Both the position numbers and the translations under genes were made by a program. 64,000 bases of DNA from Kitasatospora sp. NA04385 (GTDB taxonomy: Bacteria > Actinomycetota > Actinomycetes > Streptomycetales > Streptomycetaceae), in assembly GCF_013364235.1 (NCBI RefSeq), contig NZ_CP054919.1, positions 7,013,728-7,077,727 on the forward strand, in the 5' to 3' direction. The notes under the pieces were generated by a model that was not told where the DNA came from, did no database searches, and saw nothing but the letters and a program-made list of their open reading frames with translations. Positions 16,382-24,926 of this stretch are shown here, one piece after another; the first letter of the stretch is position 1, and every line of letters starts with the position of its first letter.

Positions 16382-17664
16382 GCGATCCGCGCCACACGAA
16401 CACCCGGCGAGCCGACGTCGTCGTCAGCGGGATGGGCCTGGTCACTCCGGTGGGGTCCAGCGCCGACGAGGTGACGGCGGCGATGTGCGAGGGCCGGTCC
16501 GGGCTCGTCCGGCCGGACCCGGACGGGCCGCTGGCCGGATCGCTGGAGACGGCCGGCTTCGCCGCGCCGATCGACCCCCTCTCCGTCCTGCCCGCGCCCG
16601 AGACCCGGCTCGTCGACCGCTACATCGTGATGGCGATGCGGGCCGCGGCCGACGCGCTGACCGACGCGGGCATCGAGGTGGGCCGCGACGTGGACCCGTA
16701 CCGGATCGGGGTGATCCTGTCCGGCAACGGCGGGCTGGCCACCCTGGAGGGACAGGTCGTCCTGCGGACCGAGCGCGGCCGGCTGGGCGTCAGCCCCTAC
16801 CTGCTGCCCGCCATGCTGCCCAACATGAGCGCCGCCCGGGTCGCGATCCGGCACGGCATCCGGGGCTACAGCTCGTCCATCAGCACGGCCTGCGCGGCCG
16901 GGGCGCAGTCCGTGGGGGAGGGGCTGCGGCTGCTGCGCGCCGACGAGGCCGACGTGGTGGTGGTCGGCTGCAGCGAGGCGCCGCTGTTCCCCACGCTGGT
17001 CGACACCTTCGGCAACGCCCGTGCCCTGGCCCGTGGTTGGGTCGACGATCCGACCGGGGCCAGCCGGCCCTTCGACCGGCGCCGGAACGGCCTGGTGCTG
17101 GGCGAGGGCGCCGGGGTGCTGGTGCTGGAGCGTGCCGAGCACGCGGACGCCCGCGGCGCGGCCGGGTACGCCGACGTGCTCGGCTGGGGCGCGACCAACG
17201 ACGCCCACCACCCGACCACCCCGCGCCCCGACGGCGCGGGCGCCGCCGCCTGCATGCGGCAGGCACTGCGCAGCGCGGGCGTCGGGCCCGGGGACATCGG
17301 CTACGTCAACGCCCACGGCACCAGCACCCGGCTCGGCGACCGGGCGGAGGCGCTCGCGATCCGCGAGGTCTTCGGCGGGCAGGCCCCGCCGGTCAGCTCG
17401 ACCAAGGCGGTGACGGGACACCTGCTCGGCGCCTCCGGGGTGGTCGAGTCGGCCGTCTCCGTGCTGGCGCTGCGGCGCGGCCTGCTGCCGCCCACCCACA
17501 ACCTGGACGACCCCGACCCGGACTGCGAACTCGACCACGTGCGCAAGGGCCCGCGCGCCGCGCCGGGGATCAGCCACGTCATGTCGAACTCGTTCGGGTT
17601 CGGCGGCCACAACATCAGCCTCGTGTACGGCCTGCCGAGCACCCGGCTCGCCAGAGCCGTCTGA
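16378..17664 (+). CDS. second FabF-type beta-ketoacyl synthase
   Basis: A 428-residue ketosynthase from GTG 16378 (GTGA overlap with the preceding stop). Catalytic residues are Cys172 in STACAAGAQ, His313 in NAHGTSTRLGD, Lys343 and His348 in SSTKAVTGHLLGASG, and the C-terminal NSFGFGGHN is canonical. It is closer to housekeeping FabF than the KS at 14025, so the two probably act at different steps or on different ACPs. It lacks any fused domain. Confidence 0.93.
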   Translation: MSDPRHTNTRRADVVVSGMGLVTPVGSSADEVTAAMCEGRSGLVRPDPDGPLAGSLETAGFAAPIDPLSVLPAPETRLVDRYIVMAMRAAADALTDAGIEVGRDVDPYRIGVILSGNGGLATLEGQVVLRTERGRLGVSPYLLPAMLPNMSAARVAIRHGIRGYSSSISTACAAGAQSVGEGLRLLRADEADVVVVGCSEAPLFPTLVDTFGNARALARGWVDDPTGASRPFDRRRNGLVLGEGAGVLVLERAEHADARGAAGYADVLGWGATNDAHHPTTPRPDGAGAAACMRQALRSAGVGPGDIGYVNAHGTSTRLGDRAEALAIREVFGGQAPPVSSTKAVTGHLLGASGVVESAVSVLALRRGLLPPTHNLDDPDPDCELDHVRKGPRAAPGISHVMSNSFGFGGHNISLVYGLPSTRLARAV

Positions 17665-17700
17665 CGGCACCGAGCGAACAGAGAAGGAACGGCTACCGCA

Positions 17701-18810
17701 ATGGACTTCCTCGGCGTCGATCATGTCGAGTTCTACGTGGGCGACGCGCACCGGGCCGCGTCCGTCCTGTCCTCCGGGCTCGGCTTCCGCCTGCTCGGGC
17801 AGGGCGGCCCCGAGACGGGCCTGGCCGGGCAGCGCACCCTGCTGCTGGGCCAGGGCGACTGCCGGGTGCTGCTGACCTCGAGCCTGGCGGCGGACCACCC
17901 GGCCGCGCAGTACGTCGCCCGGCACGGCGACGGCGTGGCCGTGCTCGCCTTCGCCTGCCGGGACGCCGCCGCCGGCTTCACCGCGGCGGTGGCCGGCGGC
18001 GCGACCGCCGTCGAAGCCCCCCGGACCCGCACCGGCGCGGACGCCCCGGTGGTCACCGCCACCGTCTCCGGCTTCGGCGACGTGGTGCACCGGCTGGTCG
18101 AACGGCACGGCTCGGCGCGGGAGTTCCTGCCCGGCCTGATCGAGGTGCCGGACGCGCCGCCGCCGGCCTCGCCCGACCTGCTGCGGAGCATCGACCACGC
18201 CGCGGTCTGCGTGCCGGACGGGCAGCTCGGCGGCACGACGGACTTCTACCGCAAGGCCTTCGGCTTCGACGTGATCTTCGAGGAGTACATCGAGGTCGGC
18301 GAGCAGGGCATGTTCTCCCAGGTGGTGCAGAGCCCGGGCGGCGGCGTCACGCTCACGCTGATCGAGCCGGACCCGGGCCGCGCCCCCGGGCAGATCGACG
18401 ACTTCCTCGCCTGGCACGGCGGTCCCGGCGTCCAGCACCTGGCCCTGAACAGCCACGACATCGTCGCCGCCGTCGACACCCTGGCGGAGCGCGGCGTCGG
18501 CTTCGCGTCCACCCCGGACGGCTACTACGACGCGCTGGGCGGCCGGCTGGGGCAGGTCGACCTCCCGGTGGACCGGCTGCGCGGCCGCGGAATCCTGGTC
18601 GACCGGGACCACTGGGGGCAGCTGTACCAGATCTTCGCCACCTCGACGCACGCCCGCCGGACCTTCTTCTGGGAGCTGATCGAGCGTCACGGGGCGCGCA
18701 CCTTCGGCACCAGCAACATACCCGCCCTCTACGAGGCCAAGGAAAGGGAGCTCGCCACCGTGCGGCAGTCCGACCAGATCCCCCCGACCACCGGGGCGGG
18801 CCACCGATGA
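17701..18810 (+). CDS. hmaS: 4-hydroxymandelate synthase
   Basis: A 369-residue non-heme iron dioxygenase of the HPPD family with two VOC halves. Iron ligands are His166 (SIDHAAV), His246 (GVQHLAL) and Glu325 (FFWELIER). The C-terminal GARTFGTSNIPALYEA matches hydroxymandelate synthases of glycopeptide clusters better than tyrosine-degrading HPPD. The enzyme decarboxylates 4-hydroxyphenylpyruvate with O2 and hydroxylates the benzylic carbon, giving 4-hydroxymandelate. Its partner oxidase is encoded at 27250 in the same operon. A true HPPD making homogentisate is the alternative and is less likely in this setting. Confidence 0.88.
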   Translation: MDFLGVDHVEFYVGDAHRAASVLSSGLGFRLLGQGGPETGLAGQRTLLLGQGDCRVLLTSSLAADHPAAQYVARHGDGVAVLAFACRDAAAGFTAAVAGGATAVEAPRTRTGADAPVVTATVSGFGDVVHRLVERHGSAREFLPGLIEVPDAPPPASPDLLRSIDHAAVCVPDGQLGGTTDFYRKAFGFDVIFEEYIEVGEQGMFSQVVQSPGGGVTLTLIEPDPGRAPGQIDDFLAWHGGPGVQHLALNSHDIVAAVDTLAERGVGFASTPDGYYDALGGRLGQVDLPVDRLRGRGILVDRDHWGQLYQIFATSTHARRTFFWELIERHGARTFGTSNIPALYEAKERELATVRQSDQIPPTTGAGHR

Positions 18811-19742
18811 CCACCACCCGGGCCCTGCGGTTCGACCTCACCGACGAGGAACTGGCCCTGCTGCCGGACGCCGACGACGTCGCCTTCTACGCCGAGCACG
18901 GCTGGTACCTGACGAAGAAGCTGTTCACCGACGAGGAGGTGGACCGGCTGGCCGCCGCGAGCGAGGACTACTACGCCGGGGAGCGGAGCCGCACCCTGCC
19001 GGTCCGCCCGCCCCGGCTGGCGGCCTGGCAGCCCTCGGACGGCCCGGTCCAGCGCCACAACGACTACGTCCACCACGAGAGCGACCCGATCGCCAAGGTG
19101 CTGTGCAAGCCGCTGATCGGGGCGGTGGCCGCCCTGCTGGCCGGCACGGACGAGATCCGGGTGTTCCAGTCGACCCTGATCCTCAAGCCCGCCGTCCCCG
19201 GCGAGCCCAGCAACATCGTGCCCTGGCACTTCGACAAGCACTACTGGTCCACCTCGACGTCCGAGCGGATGCTGACCGCGTTCGTCCCGTTCCACGACTG
19301 CGACGAGGAGATGGGCACCCTCACCGTGGTCGACGGCAGCCACCTGTGGCGGGAGACCGGTCGGCAGGACTCGATGACCAAGCACTTCGCCGACCGCGAC
19401 CGGGCCGACCTGGAGCGGGTGCTCGCCGAGAACGCCGCCTTCAACGGCGCCGCCGTCCGCAAGGTGCCGATGGTCATCCCCAAGGGCCACATGAGCTTCC
19501 ACCACTGCCGGACGTACCACGGCAGCGGGCCCAACCGGAGCGACCGGCCGCGCCGCGCCATCTCCTTCCACCTCCAGGACGGCGCGAACGAGTACCGCGA
19601 GTTCGCGCTCAGCGACGGCACCCGCGCCGCCTACAACCACGACGTCCTGGTCCGGCGGCTGCCCGACGGCCGCCCCGACTACGCGGACCCGGCGTACTGC
19701 CCGGTGCTCTGGCGGACCGACGCAGCGGACGACCGTGACTGA
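18807..19742 (+). CDS. phytanoyl-CoA dioxygenase (PhyH) family Fe(II)/2-oxoglutarate oxygenase
   Basis: A 311-residue PhyH-family enzyme starting in an ATGA overlap with hmaS. Iron ligands are His141 and Asp143 (WHFDKHYW) and distal His238 (CRTYHGSGPNRS). Arg250 is placed to bind the 2-oxoglutarate carboxylate. It would hydroxylate, or otherwise oxidise, a carrier- or CoA-bound intermediate. The exact substrate is unknown. Its tight coupling to hmaS and the E1 genes suggests it acts on the aryl or early chain intermediate. Halogenation is unlikely because the Asp ligand is present. Confidence 0.88.
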   Translation: MTTTRALRFDLTDEELALLPDADDVAFYAEHGWYLTKKLFTDEEVDRLAAASEDYYAGERSRTLPVRPPRLAAWQPSDGPVQRHNDYVHHESDPIAKVLCKPLIGAVAALLAGTDEIRVFQSTLILKPAVPGEPSNIVPWHFDKHYWSTSTSERMLTAFVPFHDCDEEMGTLTVVDGSHLWRETGRQDSMTKHFADRDRADLERVLAENAAFNGAAVRKVPMVIPKGHMSFHHCRTYHGSGPNRSDRPRRAISFHLQDGANEYREFALSDGTRAAYNHDVLVRRLPDGRPDYADPAYCPVLWRTDAADDRD

Positions 19743-20751
19743 CCGGACGGCCGGGGCCGATCGGACGACCGCGCCCGCCCCGACGGCCGACCCGGCCGCG
19801 GCCCTCTACCGGACGGTGGCCCTGGTCCGCGGCTTCGAACAGCGGGCCGTCGAGCTGGTCCGGGCCAAGGTGGTGCTCGGCGGCATCCACCCGTACACCG
19901 GCCAGGAGGCGATCGCGGCCGGCACCTGCGCCGCGCTGCGCCCCGACGACGTGATCACCAGCACCCACCGCGGCCACGGCCACGTCCTGGCCAAGGGCGC
20001 CGACCCGGCCCGGACGATGGCCGAGCTGGCCGGCCGGGCCACCGGGCTCAACCGGGGCCGCGGCGGCTCGATGCACGCCGCCGACTTCGGCGTGGGCGTG
20101 CTCGGGGCGAACGCCGTCGTCGGCGCCGCCGTGCCGATCGCGGCCGGCGCCGCCTGGGCCTTCCGCCGGGCGGGCTCGGACCGGGTCGCGCTCAGCTACT
20201 TCGGGGACGGCGCGGTCAGCCAGGGCGTGGTGCTGGAGGCCTTCAACCTCGCCGCCCTGTGGCGGGTGCCGCTCGTCCTGGTCTGCGAGAACAACGGCTT
20301 CGCGACCTCGATGCGGACCGAGGACACGGTGGCCGGCAGCATCCTCGGGAGGGCCGCCGCCTTCGGCATCCCGGCCCGCACCGTGGACGGGACGGACCCC
20401 GAGGCGGTCCGCGACGCCACCGCCGAGGCGGTCGCCCGGGCCAGGTCCGGCGCGGGCCCGACCCTGCTGGAGTGCACCGCCTACCGGTTCGACGCCCACC
20501 ACACCTGGGAGCACACCGCGCGCCCCCGCTACCGGACCGACGCCGAGGTCGCGGCCGGCCGGGCCCGGGACCCGCTGGAGGTCCAGGGCGCCCGCCTCCC
20601 CGCCGCCACCCGCGCGGCGATCGACGCGGAGGTCGCGCAGCTGCTCGACCGGGCGGTGCGCTTCGCCCGGGAGAGCCCGCACCCGGACCCGGCGGGCGCG
20701 CTGGACCACCTGTACGCCACCGGCCTGCGCGCCAGGGCGGGGGCCCGCTGA
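19735..20751 (+). CDS. ThDP-dependent 2-oxoacid dehydrogenase E1 component, alpha subunit
   Basis: A 338-residue E1-alpha. The thiamine diphosphate motif runs from GDGAVSQG (Gly157-Gly159) to CENNGFA (Asn186-Asn187). THRGHGH near residue 78 and RGRGGSMH near 109 are also typical. GTG 19735 overlaps the PhyH gene by 8 nt. E1 decarboxylates a 2-oxoacid and transfers the acyl group to lipoyl-E2 in primary metabolism, yet no E2 or E3 gene occurs here. Within this cluster the obvious 2-oxoacid is 4-hydroxyphenylglyoxylate. The product may be an aroyl thioester or a carboligation product. Confidence 0.92.
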   Translation: MTDRTAGADRTTAPAPTADPAAALYRTVALVRGFEQRAVELVRAKVVLGGIHPYTGQEAIAAGTCAALRPDDVITSTHRGHGHVLAKGADPARTMAELAGRATGLNRGRGGSMHAADFGVGVLGANAVVGAAVPIAAGAAWAFRRAGSDRVALSYFGDGAVSQGVVLEAFNLAALWRVPLVLVCENNGFATSMRTEDTVAGSILGRAAAFGIPARTVDGTDPEAVRDATAEAVARARSGAGPTLLECTAYRFDAHHTWEHTARPRYRTDAEVAAGRARDPLEVQGARLPAATRAAIDAEVAQLLDRAVRFARESPHPDPAGALDHLYATGLRARAGAR

Positions 20752-21722
20752 TGCCGAAGCTCTCCTACCTCAAGGCGCTGAACCGGGCCATCGGCGACGA
20801 GATGGACCGCGACGAGGCCGTCTGCGTGTTCGGCGAGGACGTCGGGGTGGCCGTCACCCACGCCACCGCCGGGCTGCTGAAGCGCTTCGGCCCGGACCGG
20901 GTGCTGGACACGCCCATCTCCGAGCAGGCGTTCACCAGCTTCGCCACCGGCGCGGCGCTGGCCGGGCTGCGGCCGCTGATCGAGTTCCAGATCCCGGCGC
21001 TGCTGTTCCTGGTCTTCGAGCAGATCGCCAACCAGGCGCACAAGTTCTCCCTGATGACGGGCGGTCAGACCCGGGTGCCGGTGACCTACCTGCTGCCGGG
21101 CTCCGGCTCCCGGGAGAGCTGGGCCGGGCAGCACTCCGACCACCCCTACAGCCTGTTCGCGCACGTCGGGGTGAAGACCGCGGTGCCCGCCACCCCGGCC
21201 GACGCCTACGGGCTGCTGGTGACGGCGATCCGGGACGACGACCCGGTCGTGGTCTTCGCCCCCTCCGGCGCCCTCGGGGTGCGCGAGGACCTCGACCTCG
21301 CCGCCCTGGCACCCGTCCCGCTGGGGGTCGGCCGGATCCACCGCCGCGGCACCGACGTCACGGTGGTGGCGGTCGGCCACCTGGTCCACGACGCCCTGGC
21401 GGTGGCCGAGGACCTGGCCGGCACGGTCTCGGTCGAGGTCTTCGACCCGCGCACGCTGTTCCCCTTCGACTGGTCCGGGCTGGCCGCCTCGCTGGAGCGG
21501 ACCGGGCGGCTGGTCGTCGTCGACGACTCCAACCGGAGCTGCGGCATCGGCGGGGAGATCGTCGCCACCGCGGCCGAGGAGATGCGGCTGATCGCGCCGC
21601 CCCGGCGGGTCACCCGGCCGGACGGCGCCGTCCTGCCCTTCGCCCGGGAGCTCGACCTGGCCTGCCAGCCCACCAGGGCGCAGCTCCGGGCCGCCGTCGA
21701 GAAGGCGGTCGGGGCCGGATGA
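20751..21722 (+). CDS. ThDP-dependent 2-oxoacid dehydrogenase E1 component, beta subunit
   Basis: A 323-residue E1-beta starting in a TGATG overlap with the alpha gene. It shows the N-terminal NRAIGDEMDRDEAVCVFGEDVG, TPISEQAFTSFATGAA, IEFQIPALLFLVFEQIANQ and the C-terminal swivel domain (VFDPRTLFPFDW, VVVDDSNRSCGIGGE). It forms the active site jointly with E1-alpha at the subunit interface. The histidine in AGQHSDHPYS aligns with the substrate-channel His of E1 enzymes. See the alpha subunit for the inferred role. Confidence 0.92.
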   Translation: MPKLSYLKALNRAIGDEMDRDEAVCVFGEDVGVAVTHATAGLLKRFGPDRVLDTPISEQAFTSFATGAALAGLRPLIEFQIPALLFLVFEQIANQAHKFSLMTGGQTRVPVTYLLPGSGSRESWAGQHSDHPYSLFAHVGVKTAVPATPADAYGLLVTAIRDDDPVVVFAPSGALGVREDLDLAALAPVPLGVGRIHRRGTDVTVVAVGHLVHDALAVAEDLAGTVSVEVFDPRTLFPFDWSGLAASLERTGRLVVVDDSNRSCGIGGEIVATAAEEMRLIAPPRRVTRPDGAVLPFARELDLACQPTRAQLRAAVEKAVGAG

Positions 21723-21759
21723 ACGGGCACCCGCCCCCGCGGGCCGCCGGAGCACACCC

Positions 21760-21822
21760 GCACGGGCAGCCGTGCGGACCCCCGTACGGGCAGCCGTGCG
21801 GACCCCCGCACGGACACCCTTC
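21760..21822. repeat. 24-bp tandem repeat, about 2.5 copies, upstream of the second AMP ligase
   Basis: The unit GCACGGGCAGCCGTGCGGACCCCC (first 20 bases GCACGGGCAGCCGTGCGGAC) occurs twice with one change and then partly a third time. Each copy can fold into a small CCGTGCGG/CCGTACGG-type hairpin. It fills the 112-base gap after the E1-beta stop. Confidence 0.8.
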
Positions 21823-21834
21823 AAGGAGCGCAGA

Positions 21835-23466
21835 GTGACGGGCACCAACATCAGAGCGCGGCTGGCCGCCGACCCCGGACTGGGCGCGGGCAACGTGCTG
21901 CACAAGCTGTTCGAGCACGGGGCCGACCCGGACGGGCCGGGCGTCGCCTTCGACGTCCCGGTCGACGGGCACCCGGCCGGGCAGGAGCTGACCCTGGGCC
22001 TGCTCCGCGAGCGGGTGGCGGCCCGGGCCGCCTGGTGGCACGCGCAGGGCGTCGGCCCGCGCGACCCGGTCGCGATCCACGTCTCCAGCTCGGCGGACTG
22101 CCTGCTGAACTTCCTGGCGCTGACCTGGCTGGGCGCGATCCCCGCGCTGATGAACCAGCACATCCCGGGCGACGTCGCCGCCGAGTACGTCCGCCGGCTG
22201 CGCGGCGTCGGCCTGCTCACGGACCGGGAGCACCGGGACCGGCTGGCCGGCGAGGAGCTCGGGGTGCGCGTCCACGGCGACGCCGCCGAGGCCGGCACCG
22301 GCGACCCGGCGGCGGCCCCCGCGCCGTACCGGCACCACGACGACGACCCGATCGCCATCACCCACTCCTCCGGGACCACCCGGATGCCCACCGCGGTGGT
22401 GCACTCGCACGCCAGCCTGTTCGCCGCCACCCGGCTGTTCCGGCTGGCCGCCCCGCGGGCCAGGGGCACCGCCCGGATCCTCAGCGCGCTGCCCGCCGCG
22501 CACGCCGCCGGCATCTCGGCGCTCAACCTGGCCCTGTGCAACCGCAGCGAGCTGCTGTTCCTGTCCACCCAGAGCGACGGCGCGGCGGTGGTCGACGCCA
22601 TCGAGCGCTGGCGGCCGACCGGGGTCCTCGGCTTCGCCGCCACCTGGGCCCAGCTCGCCCGCCAGGACCTGGGCAAGCGCGACCTGGACTCGGTGTCGCT
22701 CTGGTTCAACACCGGTGACTGCGCGCACGAGCCGCACATCCGCCACCTGATCGCGGCCGGCTCGCGGGAGACCGTCACCCGCGAGGGGGTGCGGCGGGTC
22801 CCCGGGTCCAGCTTCGTCGACGGCCTGGGCTCCACCGAGATGGGCCACTCCGCGTTCCACATCACCCACAGCGCCGGTACCGAGCGCTACGGGCGCTGCG
22901 TCGGCGTGCCGCACGGCTTCGCCGAGGTGGCGCTGCTGGACGTCGGCACCGGCCGGGAGGTGGCGGCCGGCGAGGTCGGCCACTTCGGCCTGAAGGCGCC
23001 GACGCTGGCCCCCGGGTACTGGAACGACTCGAACGCCACCTACCGCAACCGCCTGAACGGCTACTACCTCACCGGCGACCTGATGTACCGGGACGAGGAG
23101 GGCTACTACTTCCACGTCGACCGGGCGGTCGACGCCGTCGACCTGGGCGGCGGCGAGTGGCTCTACACGGCGATGAGCGAGGAGCGCGTCCTCGCCAACT
23201 GCCCCGACGTGCACGACTGCACGGTGGTGTCGCTGAAGGCCGACGGCCGGGTGGTCACCGACGTCCTGCTCGCCCTGCACGCGGACGCCGACCCGGACGC
23301 CGACCGCACCCCGGCGGTCCGGGCCGCGCTGACCGGCGCCGCGGCGGCGACCCTGCGCAGGGTGGTGGCCGTCTCCGAGGAGGACCTGATCATCGGCCCG
23401 ACCGGGAAGGTCCGCAAGTTCCTGATGCGGCAGCGGCACCTGGCGGAGATGGCGGTGGCCCGATGA
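21835..23466 (+). CDS. AMP-dependent ligase with atypical hinge region
   Basis: A 543-residue ANL enzyme from GTG 21835 (AAGGAG upstream). A3 is ITHSSGTTRMPTAV, A5 GLGSTEMGHSAFH, A7 YYLTGDLMYRDEEGYY and A10 IIGPTGKVRKFL with its Lys. The hinge A8 segment, normally GRxDD then KxxGxxV, is HVDRAVDAVDLGGGEWLY, so the usual Arg-x-Asp-Asp and the following glycine loop are altered. The gene is tightly followed by a condensation-like gene, suggesting that the activated acid feeds the condensation step. It is distinct from the ligases at 11833 and 29889. Confidence 0.88.
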   Translation: MTGTNIRARLAADPGLGAGNVLHKLFEHGADPDGPGVAFDVPVDGHPAGQELTLGLLRERVAARAAWWHAQGVGPRDPVAIHVSSSADCLLNFLALTWLGAIPALMNQHIPGDVAAEYVRRLRGVGLLTDREHRDRLAGEELGVRVHGDAAEAGTGDPAAAPAPYRHHDDDPIAITHSSGTTRMPTAVVHSHASLFAATRLFRLAAPRARGTARILSALPAAHAAGISALNLALCNRSELLFLSTQSDGAAVVDAIERWRPTGVLGFAATWAQLARQDLGKRDLDSVSLWFNTGDCAHEPHIRHLIAAGSRETVTREGVRRVPGSSFVDGLGSTEMGHSAFHITHSAGTERYGRCVGVPHGFAEVALLDVGTGREVAAGEVGHFGLKAPTLAPGYWNDSNATYRNRLNGYYLTGDLMYRDEEGYYFHVDRAVDAVDLGGGEWLYTAMSEERVLANCPDVHDCTVVSLKADGRVVTDVLLALHADADPDADRTPAVRAALTGAAAATLRRVVAVSEEDLIIGPTGKVRKFLMRQRHLAEMAVAR

Positions 23467-24926
23467 GCGGCCCGGAGGAGCGGGGCGCGACCGTCCCGGA
23501 GCCCGCCGAGCGGATCGCCGTGCACTTCACCGGGGACGGCTCGGGCACCGACGAGATGTCCTGGGGCATGTGGGAGATCTGGCACGCGATCGTGGACCAG
23601 CGCAGCTCGCTGCCCATCGGCGGCCGGACGGCCCTGCCCGAGGGGACGGCCGTCGACGACGTGGCCGGGGAACTGCGCTACCTGATGAGCCGGTTCCCCT
23701 CGATGCGGACCCTGCTGAGGTTCGACGCGACGGGCCGGCCCACCCAGGAGCTCTTCGGCTCCGGCACCACCGTGCTGGAGGTCTACGACGCCGGGGACGC
23801 CGACCCGGACGAGGTGGCGAGCCTGGTCGAACAGCGCTACCGGGCCCGGGACTTCGCCTACGACACCGAATGGCCGGTCCGGATGGGCGTGGTGCGCCGG
23901 AACGGCGCGGCCACCCACCTGATCAGCATCATGTGCCACCTGGTGATGGACGCCGGCGGCGGGGCGATCATGCTCCGCGAGGTGCAGGAGCGGTCGACCG
24001 CGCCGGTCACCGGCCTGCAGCAGCTGGAGCAGGCGGGCTGGCAGCGCTCACCGGCCGGGCAGCGGCAGAACGACAAGGCCCTGCGGCACTGGGAGCGGGC
24101 CCTCCGGACGATCCCGGCCCGCCGGTTCCCGCCCTCGGTCGAGCAGGGCACCCCCCGGCACCGGGTCGGCCTGTTCGAGTCCCGGGCCCTGCGGCTGGCG
24201 GTGCCGCTGATCGTCGAGCGGACCGGTACCGACACCCAGAGCGTCCTGCAGGCCCTGTACGCGATCGTGCTGCGGCGGATCAACGTCACCGGCCCGGTGG
24301 TGGTCCGGCCCGTCGTCAACAACCGCTTCCGGTCCGACCTGAGCGACGTGGTGTGCATGGTCGCCCAGGCCGGCATCTCGGTGATGGAGATCGGGGACAG
24401 CACCGTCGACGAGGTGGTCGAGCTGACCCGGCGCGGCGCGCTGACCACCTTCAAGCACGCCTACTTCCACCCGGAGAAGCTGAACGAACTGATCGCCCGG
24501 GTCTCCGCGGACCGGGGCGAACGCGTCGACGTGCAGTGCTTCCTCAACGACCGCACGTCCAACCGGCCGCCGGAGGAGGGCACCGCGGCGGACCCCGGGG
24601 AACTGGCCCGGCAGTTGCGGAAGGCGCAGCAGGACAGCGCGTTCCGGTGGACCCAGGAGGTCGAGGACACGGTCGACGCGTTCTACGTGGCCTTCGACGA
24701 CCTCCCCGACGCGCTGTTGACGGAGGTGCAGACGAACACCCGCTACTTCTCCGCCGAGGACGCCGAGTCGTTCGTCCGCGGCCTGGAGGCGCTCGCGATC
24801 GAGGCCGCCCTCGACCCGGGCGCGCGCACCGGGCCGCTGGTCGGCGACGGGCCGCTGGTCGGCGACGGGCCGGGGTCCGGCGGCGGGCCGGGGGAGCGGG
24901 AACCGGCCCCGGAGCAGCCGCGGTGA
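23463..24926 (+). CDS. free-standing condensation-domain-like acyltransferase
   Basis: A 487-residue protein of the condensation/CoA-dependent acyltransferase fold, from ATG 23463 overlapping the ligase stop. The catalytic motif reads CHLVMDAGGG (His159, Asp163), a variant of HHxxxDG in which the first His is Cys and an Ala separates Asp and Gly. Later, VVRPVVNNRFR and the C-terminal half complete the fold. It could join two carrier-bound acyl chains, or release the product as an ester or amide. A low-complexity tail (GPLVGDG twice, then Gly/Pro/Glu-rich) ends the protein. No adenylation or peptidyl carrier domain is fused. Confidence 0.8.
   Translation: MSGPEERGATVPEPAERIAVHFTGDGSGTDEMSWGMWEIWHAIVDQRSSLPIGGRTALPEGTAVDDVAGELRYLMSRFPSMRTLLRFDATGRPTQELFGSGTTVLEVYDAGDADPDEVASLVEQRYRARDFAYDTEWPVRMGVVRRNGAATHLISIMCHLVMDAGGGAIMLREVQERSTAPVTGLQQLEQAGWQRSPAGQRQNDKALRHWERALRTIPARRFPPSVEQGTPRHRVGLFESRALRLAVPLIVERTGTDTQSVLQALYAIVLRRINVTGPVVVRPVVNNRFRSDLSDVVCMVAQAGISVMEIGDSTVDEVVELTRRGALTTFKHAYFHPEKLNELIARVSADRGERVDVQCFLNDRTSNRPPEEGTAADPGELARQLRKAQQDSAFRWTQEVEDTVDAFYVAFDDLPDALLTEVQTNTRYFSAEDAESFVRGLEALAIEAALDPGARTGPLVGDGPLVGDGPGSGGGPGEREPAPEQPR

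Noticed and set aside
17701..18810. Housekeeping HPPD (homogentisate pathway)
   Set aside because: The iron ligands alone would allow it, but the C-terminal FGTSNIPALYEA segment and the hydroxyacid oxidase in the same operon favour hydroxymandelate synthase.
19735..21722. Primary-metabolism pyruvate or branched-chain dehydrogenase operon
   Set aside because: No E2 or E3 gene follows, and both E1 genes are coupled to biosynthetic genes on both sides.
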